Position numbers and translations under genes: made by a program
The notes under the pieces: model-generated
What the model was told of the DNA's origin: nothing
The model's input: the letters and a program-made list of their open reading frames with translations, nothing else
Databases searched by the model: none
Assembly: GCA_000277545.1 (NCBI GenBank)
Contig: AKXM01000031.1
Location: 1-64,000, forward strand
Reading direction: 5' to 3'
Length of the DNA stretch: 64,000 nucleotides
From: Enterobacter sp. Ag1
GTDB lineage: Bacteria; Pseudomonadota; Gammaproteobacteria; Enterobacterales; Enterobacteriaceae
Shown: positions 9,747 through 18,505 of the stretch, in pieces
How positions within the stretch are numbered: the stretch's first letter is position 1
How the letters are laid out: every line of letters starts with the position of its first letter

Positions 9747-10817
9747 TTATGCCTGACGAGCCGCCAGCACGCCGCTCAGATCTTTGTGGATCTCACGCAG
9801 CAGGCTGTCCGTAGTTTCCCAGTCGATGCATGCATCGGTAACGGACACGCCGTATTTCATTTCGCTACGCGGCTGCTCTGATGATTGATTCCCTTCATGG
9901 ATATTACTTTCAATCATCAGGCCAATAATAGAGCGGTTACCATCTTTAATCTGGGCAATGGCGGATTCGGCCACGCCCGGCTGGCGACGGAAGTCTTTAT
10001 TTGAGTTGCCGTGGCTGCAATCGATCATCAAGGACGGACGCAGGCCTGCTTTCTGCATTTCGACTTCACACTGGGCAACATCCGCCGGGCTGTAGTTAGG
10101 TGCTTTACCGCCGCGCAGAATCACGTGCCCATCCGGGTTACCCTGAGTCTGCAGCAGGCAAACCTGCCCTGCCTGGTTAATGCCCACGAAGCGGTGCGGC
10201 ATTGCCGCGGCGCGCATCGCGTTAATCGCCGTGCCCAGACTGCCATCAGTCCCATTTTTAAAACCAACCGGCATAGAAAGACCGGAAGCCATTTCGCGGT
10301 GAGTCTGGGATTCAGTGGTACGGGCACCAATTGCAGACCAGCTAAACAGGTCACCCAGGTATTGCGGGCTATTGGGATCCAGCGCCTCGGTTGCCAGCGG
10401 CAGCCCCAGGCTTACCAACTCAACCAGCAGGCGACGCGCAATTTTCAGCCCTGCTTCCACATCAAACGAGCCATCCATGTGCGGGTCGTTGATAAGCCCT
10501 TTCCAACCCACGGTCGTACGAGGCTTTTCAAAATAGACGCGCATCACGAGGTACAGACTATCGCTAACTTGTTCAGACAGAGCTTTAAAACGACGAGCGT
10601 ATTCAATCGCAGCTTCCGGATCGTGGATCGAGCAAGGTCCACAAACAACCAGCAGGCGCGGATCGCGGCCAGCAATAATATTGGAGATCGTCTGGCGGGA
10701 CTGCTCAATTTGCGCTTCCTGAGCCGCAGTGAGTGGAAATTCCGCTTTAAGCTGATCCGGCGTGATGAGTATCTGTTCGTCAGAGATATGAACGTTGTTA
10801 AGCGCGTCTTTTTGCAT
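9747..10817 (-). CDS. aroF: 3-deoxy-7-phosphoheptulonate synthase, Tyr-sensitive
   Basis: 356 residues. DAHP synthase condenses phosphoenolpyruvate and erythrose 4-phosphate, the first step of the shikimate pathway. Family motifs [35 protein letters not shown] and [11 protein letters not shown] are present. The ATG at 10815-10817 gives the family start MQKDALNN; the open frame runs 29 codons further into the promoter and was discounted. It is the Tyr-feedback-inhibited isoenzyme by neighbourhood (aroF-tyrA) and by the TyrR boxes upstream. Confidence 0.96.
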   Translation of the reverse strand: MQKDALNNVHISDEQILITPDQLKAEFPLTAAQEAQIEQSRQTISNIIAGRDPRLLVVCGPCSIHDPEAAIEYARRFKALSEQVSDSLYLVMRVYFEKPRTTVGWKGLINDPHMDGSFDVEAGLKIARRLLVELVSLGLPLATEALDPNSPQYLGDLFSWSAIGARTTESQTHREMASGLSMPVGFKNGTDGSLGTAINAMRAAAMPHRFVGINQAGQVCLLQTQGNPDGHVILRGGKAPNYSPADVAQCEVEMQKAGLRPSLMIDCSHGNSNKDFRRQPGVAESAIAQIKDGNRSIIGLMIESNIHEGNQSSEQPRSEMKYGVSVTDACIDWETTDSLLREIHKDLSGVLAARQA

Positions 10818-10907
10818 GATGTCTGCCCTGTATTTAGCTCGTTTGCGATAGTCGTTTCCTCGTAGAGGAGGCCTTACTGTAACCGCCGACAGTAAAGATT
10901 GCAATCC

Positions 10908-10983
10908 ATTATACGTAAATTAATCGTTACACAACCAATTAAATGCCGCATACAATCGCCAAATTCGTAAACAAAAGATTACA
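10908..10983 (-). promoter_or_regulatory. aroF promoter with two TyrR boxes
   Basis: A minus-strand -10 TATAAT is the complement of 10908-10913. Two sites fit the TyrR consensus TGTAAA-N6-TTTACA closely: CGTAAA-N6-GTTACA at 10914-10931, touching the -10, and CGTAAA-N6-ATTACA at 10966-10983. Their centres are 52 bases apart, close to five helical turns, which would allow TyrR dimers or hexamers to bind the same face. In E. coli aroF is repressed by TyrR with tyrosine through several boxes. Confidence 0.75.
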
Positions 10984-11211
10984 CAAAACATAAAAATGCA
11001 CATTTTACGGTCAAACCTGCATGACTAAACAAAAGCGCGCGTAAAAATTCATTCCACCTTCTATGCTGATATTATCCCCTACGTGTGCGTTTTTCGTGGG
11101 GAAACCGATAACGATTTACAGCATCATTCCAGGGTTATTCTCGTTATTATTTTGGATAATCAGGAATATCATCACACCTGGGAATGAATGACGGAAATAC
11201 GTGGGAGTGAT

Positions 11212-11286
11212 ATGCTCAAAGGCAACATCATAAATAATAAAGACTGGCTTCACCGGCCAGGATGCTTTTGGGCTGGTGGCACGTGA
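11212..11286 (+). CDS. Possible 24-residue leader peptide overlapping the yfiR start
   Basis: A short frame starting at ATG 11212, with GGGAG four bases before it, runs 24 codons (MLKGNIINNKDWLHR...) and stops at TGA 11284-11286. That TGA overlaps the GTG at 11283-11285 where yfiR probably begins (GTGA). This is the usual arrangement for translational coupling. I recognise no family. It may only be a leader that delivers ribosomes to a weak GTG start. Confidence 0.45.
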   Translation: MLKGNIINNKDWLHRPGCFWAGGT

Positions 11287-11828
11287 AAACCACGTCTCAA
11301 CTCCGCGGGCTGACGTTATTTTTAACGTTTATCGTCCTCGCGCTAACGATATTCAGGATGCAGGCTGCACAGGCAACAAGCCCCGTGCTGCCCGACAAAG
11401 TCCGCACTACAGTGGCCGGGATTGTCAGCTACACCCGCTGGCCTCAGCTACAGGGGCTTCCAAAGCTCTGCATATTTTCAACGGCAGCCTATGCCACGAC
11501 GCTAAGCACAAAAAATAGCGATATTTCATATCAACCCCTCCTCGTTCAGTCATCAGACGAGGCATTGCGAGCGAACTGCGACGGGATATATTTTGGTAAC
11601 GAGTCACCACAACAGCAGTTGCAATTAATAGAACGTTATCAATCCCGGCCTTTATTGTTAATTGCCGAGCAGAACCCACAATGCATAATTGGCAGTGCTT
11701 TCTGCCTGAATATTCATAATGACGCAGTTTCTTTTTCGGTAAACCTTGATGCCCTCAGCCGCAGCGGCGTCAGGGTTAGTCCGGATGTATTACTGCTGGC
11801 TCGGCCAGGGAATAATAGTCATGAATAA
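11283..11828 (+). CDS. yfiR: Periplasmic c-di-GMP signalling repressor YfiR
   Basis: 181 residues from GTG 11283. YfiR is a small periplasmic protein that holds the diguanylate cyclase YfiN inactive; redox or envelope stress, or YfiB, relieves this. A signal peptide is clear (residues 1-about 32). The family segments GIVSYTRWP, LCIFS, FGNESP, LLIAEQN, GSAFCLNIH and NLDALSRSGV are all present, with conserved cysteines forming disulfides in relatives. The alternative ATG at 11262 has no proper RBS; the GTG overlaps the stop of an upstream small frame. First gene of yfiR-yfiN-yfiB. Confidence 0.9.
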   Translation: MKTTSQLRGLTLFLTFIVLALTIFRMQAAQATSPVLPDKVRTTVAGIVSYTRWPQLQGLPKLCIFSTAAYATTLSTKNSDISYQPLLVQSSDEALRANCDGIYFGNESPQQQLQLIERYQSRPLLLIAEQNPQCIIGSAFCLNIHNDAVSFSVNLDALSRSGVRVSPDVLLLARPGNNSHE

Positions 11829-13065
11829 GGATTTGACTACGCCGTCACGTCCAACGTTTAAAGGAACGTTACGTAGAATTAGCATAATCAGCGTGGTTAT
11901 TGCCATGCTGGCTGTCTGGCTGCTGCTTTCCGTCGCTTCGATGCTGACGCTAAAACAGTATGCGCAAAAAAACCTCGAATTGCTGGCGGTGACTGTAAGT
12001 CATAGCCTGGAAGCCGCCGTTGTTTTCCGTGATGGCACCGCGGCCAATGAAACCCTGGCCGTGCTGGGCAAGCAAGGGCAATTCACCGCCGCAAAGGTGG
12101 TAGATGTTAATGGTCAGGAGCTCACGCACTGGCAGGCAGATAAGCCGTCTCAGCATGACATGGTGAGTGGCCTGGTGACCCGGTGGCTATATCCTCATCC
12201 GATCAGGCAGCCTATCTGGCATAACGGGAAAATCATCGGGGAAATGCGGCTGATAGGCACGGATGCTACCGTGACTTTGTTTGTCTGGCTCTCATTAGGC
12301 GTGCTGACGGCCTGTATTTTACTCGCGTCAGTTATCGCCTTAGGCATTTCACGCCATTTACATCGCGATATTGATGCCGCGCTGCAGAATATTACTGACG
12401 TTGTCCACGACGTTCGCAGCAACCGTAACTTTTCTCGCCGCGTATCACCGGAAAAAATTGAGGAGTTTCACCTCTTTGCCCAGGACTTCAACAGCCTGCT
12501 TGATGAGATGGAAGAATGGCAAAAACAGCTTCAGCTGAAAAATGCTTCGCTGCAGAAAACTGCCCTGCAGGACTCATTAACGGGCCTGGCAAACCGAGCA
12601 GCCTTCCGAACCGCGCTGGATAAACTGATTGCAGATCCCGAAATACTCCAGAACAGCGCCTTGCTGTTTATGGACGGCGACAACTTCAAATTTGTTAACG
12701 ATACCTGGGGACATGCGGCCGGGGATGCTGTGCTTATTGAAGTCGCAAAACGGTTACAGGTGTATGCCAATACGCGCCACCTCGCCTTCCGTCTCGGCGG
12801 GGACGAATTTGCCATGCTGCTTCATTCTGTGAACAGCGAAGAACAGGCCGCTTCCGTGCTGGAACAGTTAAAAGAAATGGTCGAGCAGCCGATCCTTTTA
12901 CCAGGCGAGCACTGGGTCACCATGACCCTAAGCATCGGCGTTGCGCTCGCGAAAGATATCACCTCAGCGGAAAGCCTGATGGAAACTGCTGATCGCAATA
13001 TGTACATAGAAAAACACAAGCAACGTGAGTTGCTAATAAAACCGCCCCAAAGGGATACATTATGA
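11821..13065 (+). CDS. dgcN: Membrane diguanylate cyclase DgcN (YfiN)
   Basis: 414 residues. It makes c-di-GMP from GTP and in relatives drives polysaccharide and adhesion phenotypes; E. coli YfiN also affects division under envelope stress. Two membrane helices (about 25-45 and 157-178) flank a periplasmic domain, followed by a HAMP-like linker and a GGDEF domain with intact GGDEF at residues 326-330. The RxxD inhibitory site expected five residues before GGDEF is absent (NTRH), so product inhibition through that site is unlikely. The ATG at 11821 overlaps the yfiR stop by eight bases; an earlier in-frame ATG lies inside yfiR and was rejected. Confidence 0.95.
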   Translation: MNKDLTTPSRPTFKGTLRRISIISVVIAMLAVWLLLSVASMLTLKQYAQKNLELLAVTVSHSLEAAVVFRDGTAANETLAVLGKQGQFTAAKVVDVNGQELTHWQADKPSQHDMVSGLVTRWLYPHPIRQPIWHNGKIIGEMRLIGTDATVTLFVWLSLGVLTACILLASVIALGISRHLHRDIDAALQNITDVVHDVRSNRNFSRRVSPEKIEEFHLFAQDFNSLLDEMEEWQKQLQLKNASLQKTALQDSLTGLANRAAFRTALDKLIADPEILQNSALLFMDGDNFKFVNDTWGHAAGDAVLIEVAKRLQVYANTRHLAFRLGGDEFAMLLHSVNSEEQAASVLEQLKEMVEQPILLPGEHWVTMTLSIGVALAKDITSAESLMETADRNMYIEKHKQRELLIKPPQRDTL

Positions 13066-13547
13066 AAGCTTCACGCTTATTTGCACCGGCAATCCTCTTC
13101 TCGTTTCTGTTAACTGGCTGTCAGGCACCGCCATCGACGTTCTCTCCTGAACAGGTTGCCGCGATGCGCTCGTACGGATTCTCTGAGTCAAACGACGGCT
13201 GGTCACTTGGACTGTCAGACAAGATCCTGTTTGGTAAAAACCAGTACAAGCTGCAGCCTGAAAGCTACCAGACCATCCAGAGTATGGCCGCTAAACTCTC
13301 TGCGACCGGCCTGAAACACGCCCGCATGGATGGTCACACGGATAACTACGGTGAAGACGGCTACAACGAACAGCTCTCCCTCAAGCGCGCTAATATCGTG
13401 GCTGATGCCTGGGCCGAAGGTGCTCACATCCCACGCAGCAACCTCACAACCCAAGGTTTGGGTAAGAAATACCCGGTGGCCAGCAACAACACCGGCGAAG
13501 GTCGCGCGGAAAACCGCCGCGTCGCGGTCGTCATCACCGCCCCATAA
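13062..13547 (+). CDS. yfiB: Outer membrane OmpA-like lipoprotein YfiB
   Basis: 161 residues. The signal peptide ends in a lipobox LTGC (Cys about 20). An OmpA-like peptidoglycan-binding domain (about 55-160) carries the TxGxxDxxG-type segment GHTDNYGEDGYN and the NRRVAVVI end. In Pseudomonas YfiB sequesters YfiR at the outer membrane and so activates YfiN. Starts within the dgcN stop (four-base overlap), so it is translationally coupled. Confidence 0.95.
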   Translation: MKASRLFAPAILFSFLLTGCQAPPSTFSPEQVAAMRSYGFSESNDGWSLGLSDKILFGKNQYKLQPESYQTIQSMAAKLSATGLKHARMDGHTDNYGEDGYNEQLSLKRANIVADAWAEGAHIPRSNLTTQGLGKKYPVASNNTGEGRAENRRVAVVITAP

Positions 13548-13567
13548 TCAAGGCCGATTTAGAGCAT

Positions 13568-13596
13568 AAAAAAGGGCTGCCAGATGGCAGCCCTTT
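13568..13596. terminator. Terminator, copy 1
   Basis: Stem GGGCTGCC/GGCAGCCC (13574-13593). A run of six A precedes it and TTT follows, so it works best for minus-strand transcripts but lies 20 bases past the yfiB stop on the plus strand. A near-identical copy is at 13724-13753. Confidence 0.75.
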
Positions 13597-13608
13597 CCGT
13601 CCGGTGAC

Positions 13609-13640
13609 AAACAGCCGAAAAACGTGGTTTTCGACTGTTT
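13609..13640. repeat. Inverted repeat between the two terminators
   Basis: Arms 13609-13621 and 13628-13640 pair as AAACAG-CGAAAA with TTTTCG-CTGTTT, with one mismatch and a six-base loop. It has T and A runs inside the stem rather than after it. Function unknown. Confidence 0.6.
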
Positions 13641-13723
13641 GGGGCAAACAACAAAACACAATTCACATGTTTTTCAGCCAGAGTGATGACCTTTACAAGC
13701 GCACGATGCTTTCTTTTTCCCAT

Positions 13724-13753
13724 AAAAAAGGGCTGCCAGATGGCAGCCCTTTT
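13724..13753. terminator. Terminator, copy 2, after rplS
   Basis: Same stem as copy 1 (13730-13749), with six A upstream and TTTT downstream. It is 25 bases past the rplS stop on the minus strand and is the main terminator of the rpsP-rimM-trmD-rplS operon. Confidence 0.85.
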
Positions 13754-13777
13754 ATTTGGATGTCGCCTAAGCGAATC

Positions 13778-14128
<351 letters not shown>

Positions 14129-14149
14129 TTATCTCTTATCCTGGGTAAA

Positions 14150-14283
14150 CTGATATTTCCCCGTCATATTTGAAGCTGCATCTGCGCTGGCTGCTCTCCT
14201 TCACCCAAATCACTTACTGAAGTAAGCTCATCGGGATTCACTCGCTTGCCATCTTGCTGCAACTCCAACTATTTTGGGGTTAA
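14150..14283. repeat. Imperfect palindromic intergenic repeat between trmD and rplS
   Basis: About 130 bases form one long imperfect palindrome centred near 14220, with CTTAC-TGAA-GTAAG at the tip. The outer arms share TTGAAGCTGCA against the complement of TGCTGCAACTCC, and CACCC against GGGATTC. I recall similar elements scattered between genes in other enterobacteria, but cannot name the family with certainty. It lies inside the operon and could form a large hairpin in the mRNA that separates rplS from trmD expression. Confidence 0.65.
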
Positions 14284-14289
14284 GGGGGC

Positions 14290-15057
14290 TTACGCCTGCC
14301 CATCATGTTTATGTTGCTGTTGCGTATGTTCTTTTTTGAACTCCGCCAGCAACCTTGCTTGCTCTTCAGTCAGAGCCAGGTTTTCCAAAAGTTCAGGTCT
14401 TCTAAGCCAGGTGCGGCCCAGCGACTGTTTCAGGCGCCAACGGCGAATCTCCGCATGGTTCCCCGACAATAACACTGCCGGTACTTCCATGCCATCCAAC
14501 ACTTCAGGACGGGTGTAGTGAGGACAATCCAGCAACCCTTCAGCAAACGAATCTTCGGTTGCCGATGCTTCATGCCCCAGAACGCCCGGAATAAAACGGG
14601 AGACTGAGTCAATCAGCGTCATCGCTGGTAGCTCACCGCCGCTGAGAACGTAATCGCCGATTGACCATTCTTCGTCAATTTCGGTTTGGATCACGCGCTC
14701 ATCGATCCCTTCGTAACGGCCACAAACCAGAATTAACTTCTCATTTGCTGCCAGTTCACTGACGCCCGCTTGATCAAGCTTGCGCCCCTGAGGTGAAAGA
14801 TAGATAACCTTAGCACCTTCCCCTGCCGCTGCTTTCGCTGCGTGGATAGCTTCCCGCAAAGGGTTAACCATCATCAACATTCCCGGTCCGCCACCGTAAG
14901 GACGATCGTCCACGGTACGGTGCCGGTCATAGGTGAAGTCGCGCGGACTCCAGCTTTGAATGCTCAGCAGGCCATTTTTTACTGCCCGGCCAGTTACCCC
15001 GTAATCGGTAATTGCGCGGAACATCTCAGGAAACAGGCTAACGACACCAATAAACAC
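14290..15057 (-). CDS. trmD: tRNA (guanine(37)-N1)-methyltransferase
   Basis: 255 residues, as in E. coli. It methylates G37 next to the anticodon with S-adenosylmethionine, preventing +1 frameshifting. SPOUT-family knot motifs [23 protein letters not shown] and [13 protein letters not shown] are present. Starts at [13 protein letters not shown]. Confidence 0.97.
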   Translation of the reverse strand: MFIGVVSLFPEMFRAITDYGVTGRAVKNGLLSIQSWSPRDFTYDRHRTVDDRPYGGGPGMLMMVNPLREAIHAAKAAAGEGAKVIYLSPQGRKLDQAGVSELAANEKLILVCGRYEGIDERVIQTEIDEEWSIGDYVLSGGELPAMTLIDSVSRFIPGVLGHEASATEDSFAEGLLDCPHYTRPEVLDGMEVPAVLLSGNHAEIRRWRLKQSLGRTWLRRPELLENLALTEEQARLLAEFKKEHTQQQHKHDGQA

Positions 15058-15103
15058 AAGCCAATCCCCACTATGCTAGCGACTACCGTATGATTTCGGA
15101 GTT

Positions 15104-15652
15104 TTAAAAACCAGGATCCCAGTCTACTTCAATGGTTTGAGTAGCGAGATCGACTTTCTTGATAACCTGCCCATCGAGGAACGGAACCAGCCGCTCCTTG
15201 ATACCAAATGCATCCTTCAGGTTTGCCTTGATGACGAGAACGTCATTCGAGCCGGTTTCCATCATGTCGATGACTTTACCGAGCTGGTAGCCCTGAGTGG
15301 TCACTACCTGGCAGCCCATAAGGTCTTTCCAGTAGTAGTCACCCGCTTCAAGAGCCGGCAGCTGCGTTGAATCCACGACAATTTCGCAATTGGTCAGAAG
15401 ATTCGCGGCATCCCGATCGTCAACGCCTTGCAGCTTGATGATCAGATCCTGATTGTGGTGCTTCCAGCTTTCCAGCTGTACTTGCTGCCACTGACCGCCG
15501 CGCTGGATAAACCAGGGCTGGTAGTCAAAAATGCTTTCGGCGTCTTCGGTGGAGGAAAACACTCTGAGCCAACCACGAATACCGTAGGAGGAGCCCATCT
15601 TGCCCAACACAATTGGGTTAACAGGAACCTGTGCGGCGAGTTGCTTGCTCAT
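15104..15652 (-). CDS. rimM: Ribosome maturation factor RimM
   Basis: 182 residues. RimM binds S19 and helps mature the 30S head. The N-terminal beta-barrel ([17 protein letters not shown]) and the PRC-barrel C-terminal domain ([11 protein letters not shown] ... GSNDVLVI) are clear. ATG 15650-15652 gives the family start MSKQL; in-frame ATG codons just upstream are possible but less likely. Confidence 0.96.
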   Translation of the reverse strand: MSKQLAAQVPVNPIVLGKMGSSYGIRGWLRVFSSTEDAESIFDYQPWFIQRGGQWQQVQLESWKHHNQDLIIKLQGVDDRDAANLLTNCEIVVDSTQLPALEAGDYYWKDLMGCQVVTTQGYQLGKVIDMMETGSNDVLVIKANLKDAFGIKERLVPFLDGQVIKKVDLATQTIEVDWDPGF

Positions 15653-15670
15653 CATGACCACCGTGACAGA

Positions 15671-15979
<309 letters not shown>

Positions 15980-16167
15980 TTAAAAGCCCGAAAATTTTAC
16001 TCATTTCTAGCTAAAAAGCAATCAGCACTTAATAAACTTTGCCTTTTGTGACCGTCGGTGTCGCGGTCAGTTTGGCGTCGGCGTGCGCGCAGAAAGCTGA
16101 GCGTACACCCGGTACGTGAGCATTTTGATCACATCCCGGCGTCAAAATGGCAAGTAAACTAAGTCAA

Positions 16168-17529
16168 TCAGCGGCCAGGGAAACCTGGTGGCATCATCCC
16201 TTTCATACCGCGCATCATTTTGGCCATGCCGCCTTTCTTCATTTTCTTCATCATGCGCTGCATGTCGTCAAACTGCTTCAGTAAGCGGTTAACGTCCTGC
16301 ACCTGCATGCCGGAACCCTGCGCGATACGGCGCTTGCGGGAGCCTTTGATGATGTCCGGCTGCGCGCGTTCTTTCAGCGTCATCGAGCTGATAATCGCCT
16401 CCATACGCACCAGCACTTTGTCGTCCATCTGGGATTTGACGTTATCCGGCAACTGGCCCATGCCCGGCAGCTTGCTCATCATGCTCGCCATGCCGCCCAT
16501 GTTCTTCATCTGCTTGAGTTGTTCAAGGAAGTCGGTCAGGTCAAAGCCATCGCCTTTTTTCAGCTTGCTGGCGAGCTTCTCAGCCTGCGCACGGTCAACC
16601 TTGCTTTCGATATCTTCAATCAGCGACAGCACGTCGCCCATGCCGAGGATGCGGGAGGCAATACGGTCCGGGTGGAACGGCTCCAGCGCTTCGGTTTTCT
16701 CCCCCACGCCGAGGAATTTGATTGGTTTGCCGGTGATATGACGAATAGACAGTGCCGCACCGCCGCGGGCGTCGCCGTCCACTTTAGTCAGCACAACGCC
16801 GGTCAGCGGCAGCGCTTCGTTGAAGGCCTTCGCGGTATTCGCCGCATCCTGACCGGTCATGGCATCGACCACAAACAGCGTTTCTACCGGCTTAATCGCG
16901 GCATGAACCTGTTTGATTTCGTCCATCATTGCTTCGTCGACGTGCAGACGACCAGCGGTATCCACCAGCAGCACGTCGTAGAACTTCAGCTTCGCTTCTT
17001 TCAGCGCGGCGTTAACGATATCGACAGGCTTTTGCTGCGCATCAGACGGGAAGAAGTCCACCTCAACCTGCTGGGCCAGAGTTTCCAGCTGTTTAATCGC
17101 CGCAGGGCGATAAACGTCCGCTGAAACCACCAACACTTTTTTCTTCTGCTTCTCGCGCAGGAATTTACCTAATTTACCGACGCTGGTGGTTTTACCGGCG
17201 CCCTGCAGGCCAGCCATCAGCACAACTGCCGGTGGCTGAGCCGCGAGGTTCAGGCTGCTGTTCTCTTCGCCCATCGCGGAAACCAGTTCAGCGCGAACGA
17301 TTTTGACGAACTCCTGGCCCGGGGTCAGGCTTTTATTGACTTCATGCCCCACCGCTTTTTCTTTAACGCGGCTGATAAAATCACGCACTACCGGCAGCGC
17401 AACGTCCGCCTCCAGCAGCGCCATGCGCACTTCGCGCAGTGTCTCTTTAACGTTTTCTTCGGTTAGCCGCCCACGGCCGCTAATATTGCGTAGGGTACGC
17501 GACAGACGGTCTGTTAAATTATCAAACAT
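16168..17529 (-). CDS. ffh: Signal recognition particle protein Ffh
   Basis: 453 residues, same as E. coli. The GTPase pairs with 4.5S RNA and FtsY to target inner-membrane proteins co-translationally. N and G domains (about 1-295) carry GLQGAGKTT, DTAGRLHVD and TKVDGD; the M domain (about 325-453) ends in a methionine- and lysine-rich tail and contains GSGMQVQDVNRL, which binds RNA. It is divergent from ypjD. Confidence 0.98.
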   Translation of the reverse strand: MFDNLTDRLSRTLRNISGRGRLTEENVKETLREVRMALLEADVALPVVRDFISRVKEKAVGHEVNKSLTPGQEFVKIVRAELVSAMGEENSSLNLAAQPPAVVLMAGLQGAGKTTSVGKLGKFLREKQKKKVLVVSADVYRPAAIKQLETLAQQVEVDFFPSDAQQKPVDIVNAALKEAKLKFYDVLLVDTAGRLHVDEAMMDEIKQVHAAIKPVETLFVVDAMTGQDAANTAKAFNEALPLTGVVLTKVDGDARGGAALSIRHITGKPIKFLGVGEKTEALEPFHPDRIASRILGMGDVLSLIEDIESKVDRAQAEKLASKLKKGDGFDLTDFLEQLKQMKNMGGMASMMSKLPGMGQLPDNVKSQMDDKVLVRMEAIISSMTLKERAQPDIIKGSRKRRIAQGSGMQVQDVNRLLKQFDDMQRMMKKMKKGGMAKMMRGMKGMMPPGFPGR

Positions 17530-17696
17530 GGTATTTTGCCTAACGTGGTAACTGGGGCCGCTGCTCGCGACACAAAACTGAATTTGGCGGATTATATCAT
17601 GAAGCCGCCTCGGGTGTGATCCAACGGTTGGAGCAGGCGGCAGGTAACGTTATACTGGCTTTTTTGTTCTCTGGCCAATTTGACCGACATCTTACT

Positions 17697-18485
17697 ATGC
17701 CCGTTTTCGCCATTCTTGCGCTTGTAGCCTACTCCGTCAGCCTGGCGCTGATCATTCCCGGTCTTCTGCGGAAGAACAGCGGATGGCGCCGCTTTGCCAT
17801 TTTGTCCGCCGCTATTGCCCTGGTCAGCCATGCGCTGGCGCTGGAAGCGCGCTTCTTTACCGTCGATGGCGGGCAAAACCTGAGCCTGCTGAACGTAGGC
17901 TCCCTCGTCAGCCTGATGATTTGTACGGTCATGACCATTGTCGCCTCTCGTAATCGCGGCTGGTTGCTGTTACCGATTGTTTACGCCTTTGCGCTGATAA
18001 ATCTGGCGCTGGCGACCTTTATGCCCAACGAATTTATCACCCATCTCGAAGCCACGCCGGGAATGATGGTGCATATCGGCCTATCGCTCTTTGCCTATGC
18101 GACGCTGATCATTGCCGCGCTGTACGCTTTGCAGCTGGCGTGGATTGACTACCAGTTAAAGAACAAAAAGCTGGCCTTCAGCGCGGAAATGCCGCCGCTG
18201 ATGGTGATCGAGCGTAAAATGTTTCATATCACCCAGGTGGGCGTTGTCCTGCTGACGTTGACGCTGTGCACCGGCCTGTTTTACATGAAGAACCTGTTCA
18301 GCATGGAAAACGTCGATAAAGCCGTGCTGTCGATTCTCGCCTGGTTTGTCTACGTCGTTCTGCTGTGGGGGCACTATCATGAAGGATGGCGCGGCCGCCG
18401 CGTAGTCTGGTTCAACGTTGCCGGCGCGGGCATTTTAACCCTCGCTTATTTTGGCAGCCGTGTCCTGCAGCAGTTCGTTAGCTAA
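17697..18485 (+). CDS. ypjD: CcsA-like inner membrane protein YpjD (CorE)
   Basis: 262 residues with about eight hydrophobic helices of the cytochrome c assembly/CcsA-like family, including the WGHYHEGWRGRR segment with conserved histidine and tryptophan. Start MPVFAILALVAYS at 17697 matches the family; 27 extra codons upstream are open but not conserved. It is linked to magnesium/cobalt resistance in Salmonella together with corB, which follows 20 bases later; the exact function is unclear. Confidence 0.9.
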   Translation: MPVFAILALVAYSVSLALIIPGLLRKNSGWRRFAILSAAIALVSHALALEARFFTVDGGQNLSLLNVGSLVSLMICTVMTIVASRNRGWLLLPIVYAFALINLALATFMPNEFITHLEATPGMMVHIGLSLFAYATLIIAALYALQLAWIDYQLKNKKLAFSAEMPPLMVIERKMFHITQVGVVLLTLTLCTGLFYMKNLFSMENVDKAVLSILAWFVYVVLLWGHYHEGWRGRRVVWFNVAGAGILTLAYFGSRVLQQFVS

Positions 18486-18505
18486 TCTCTTAAAGGAAAT
18501 CACTT

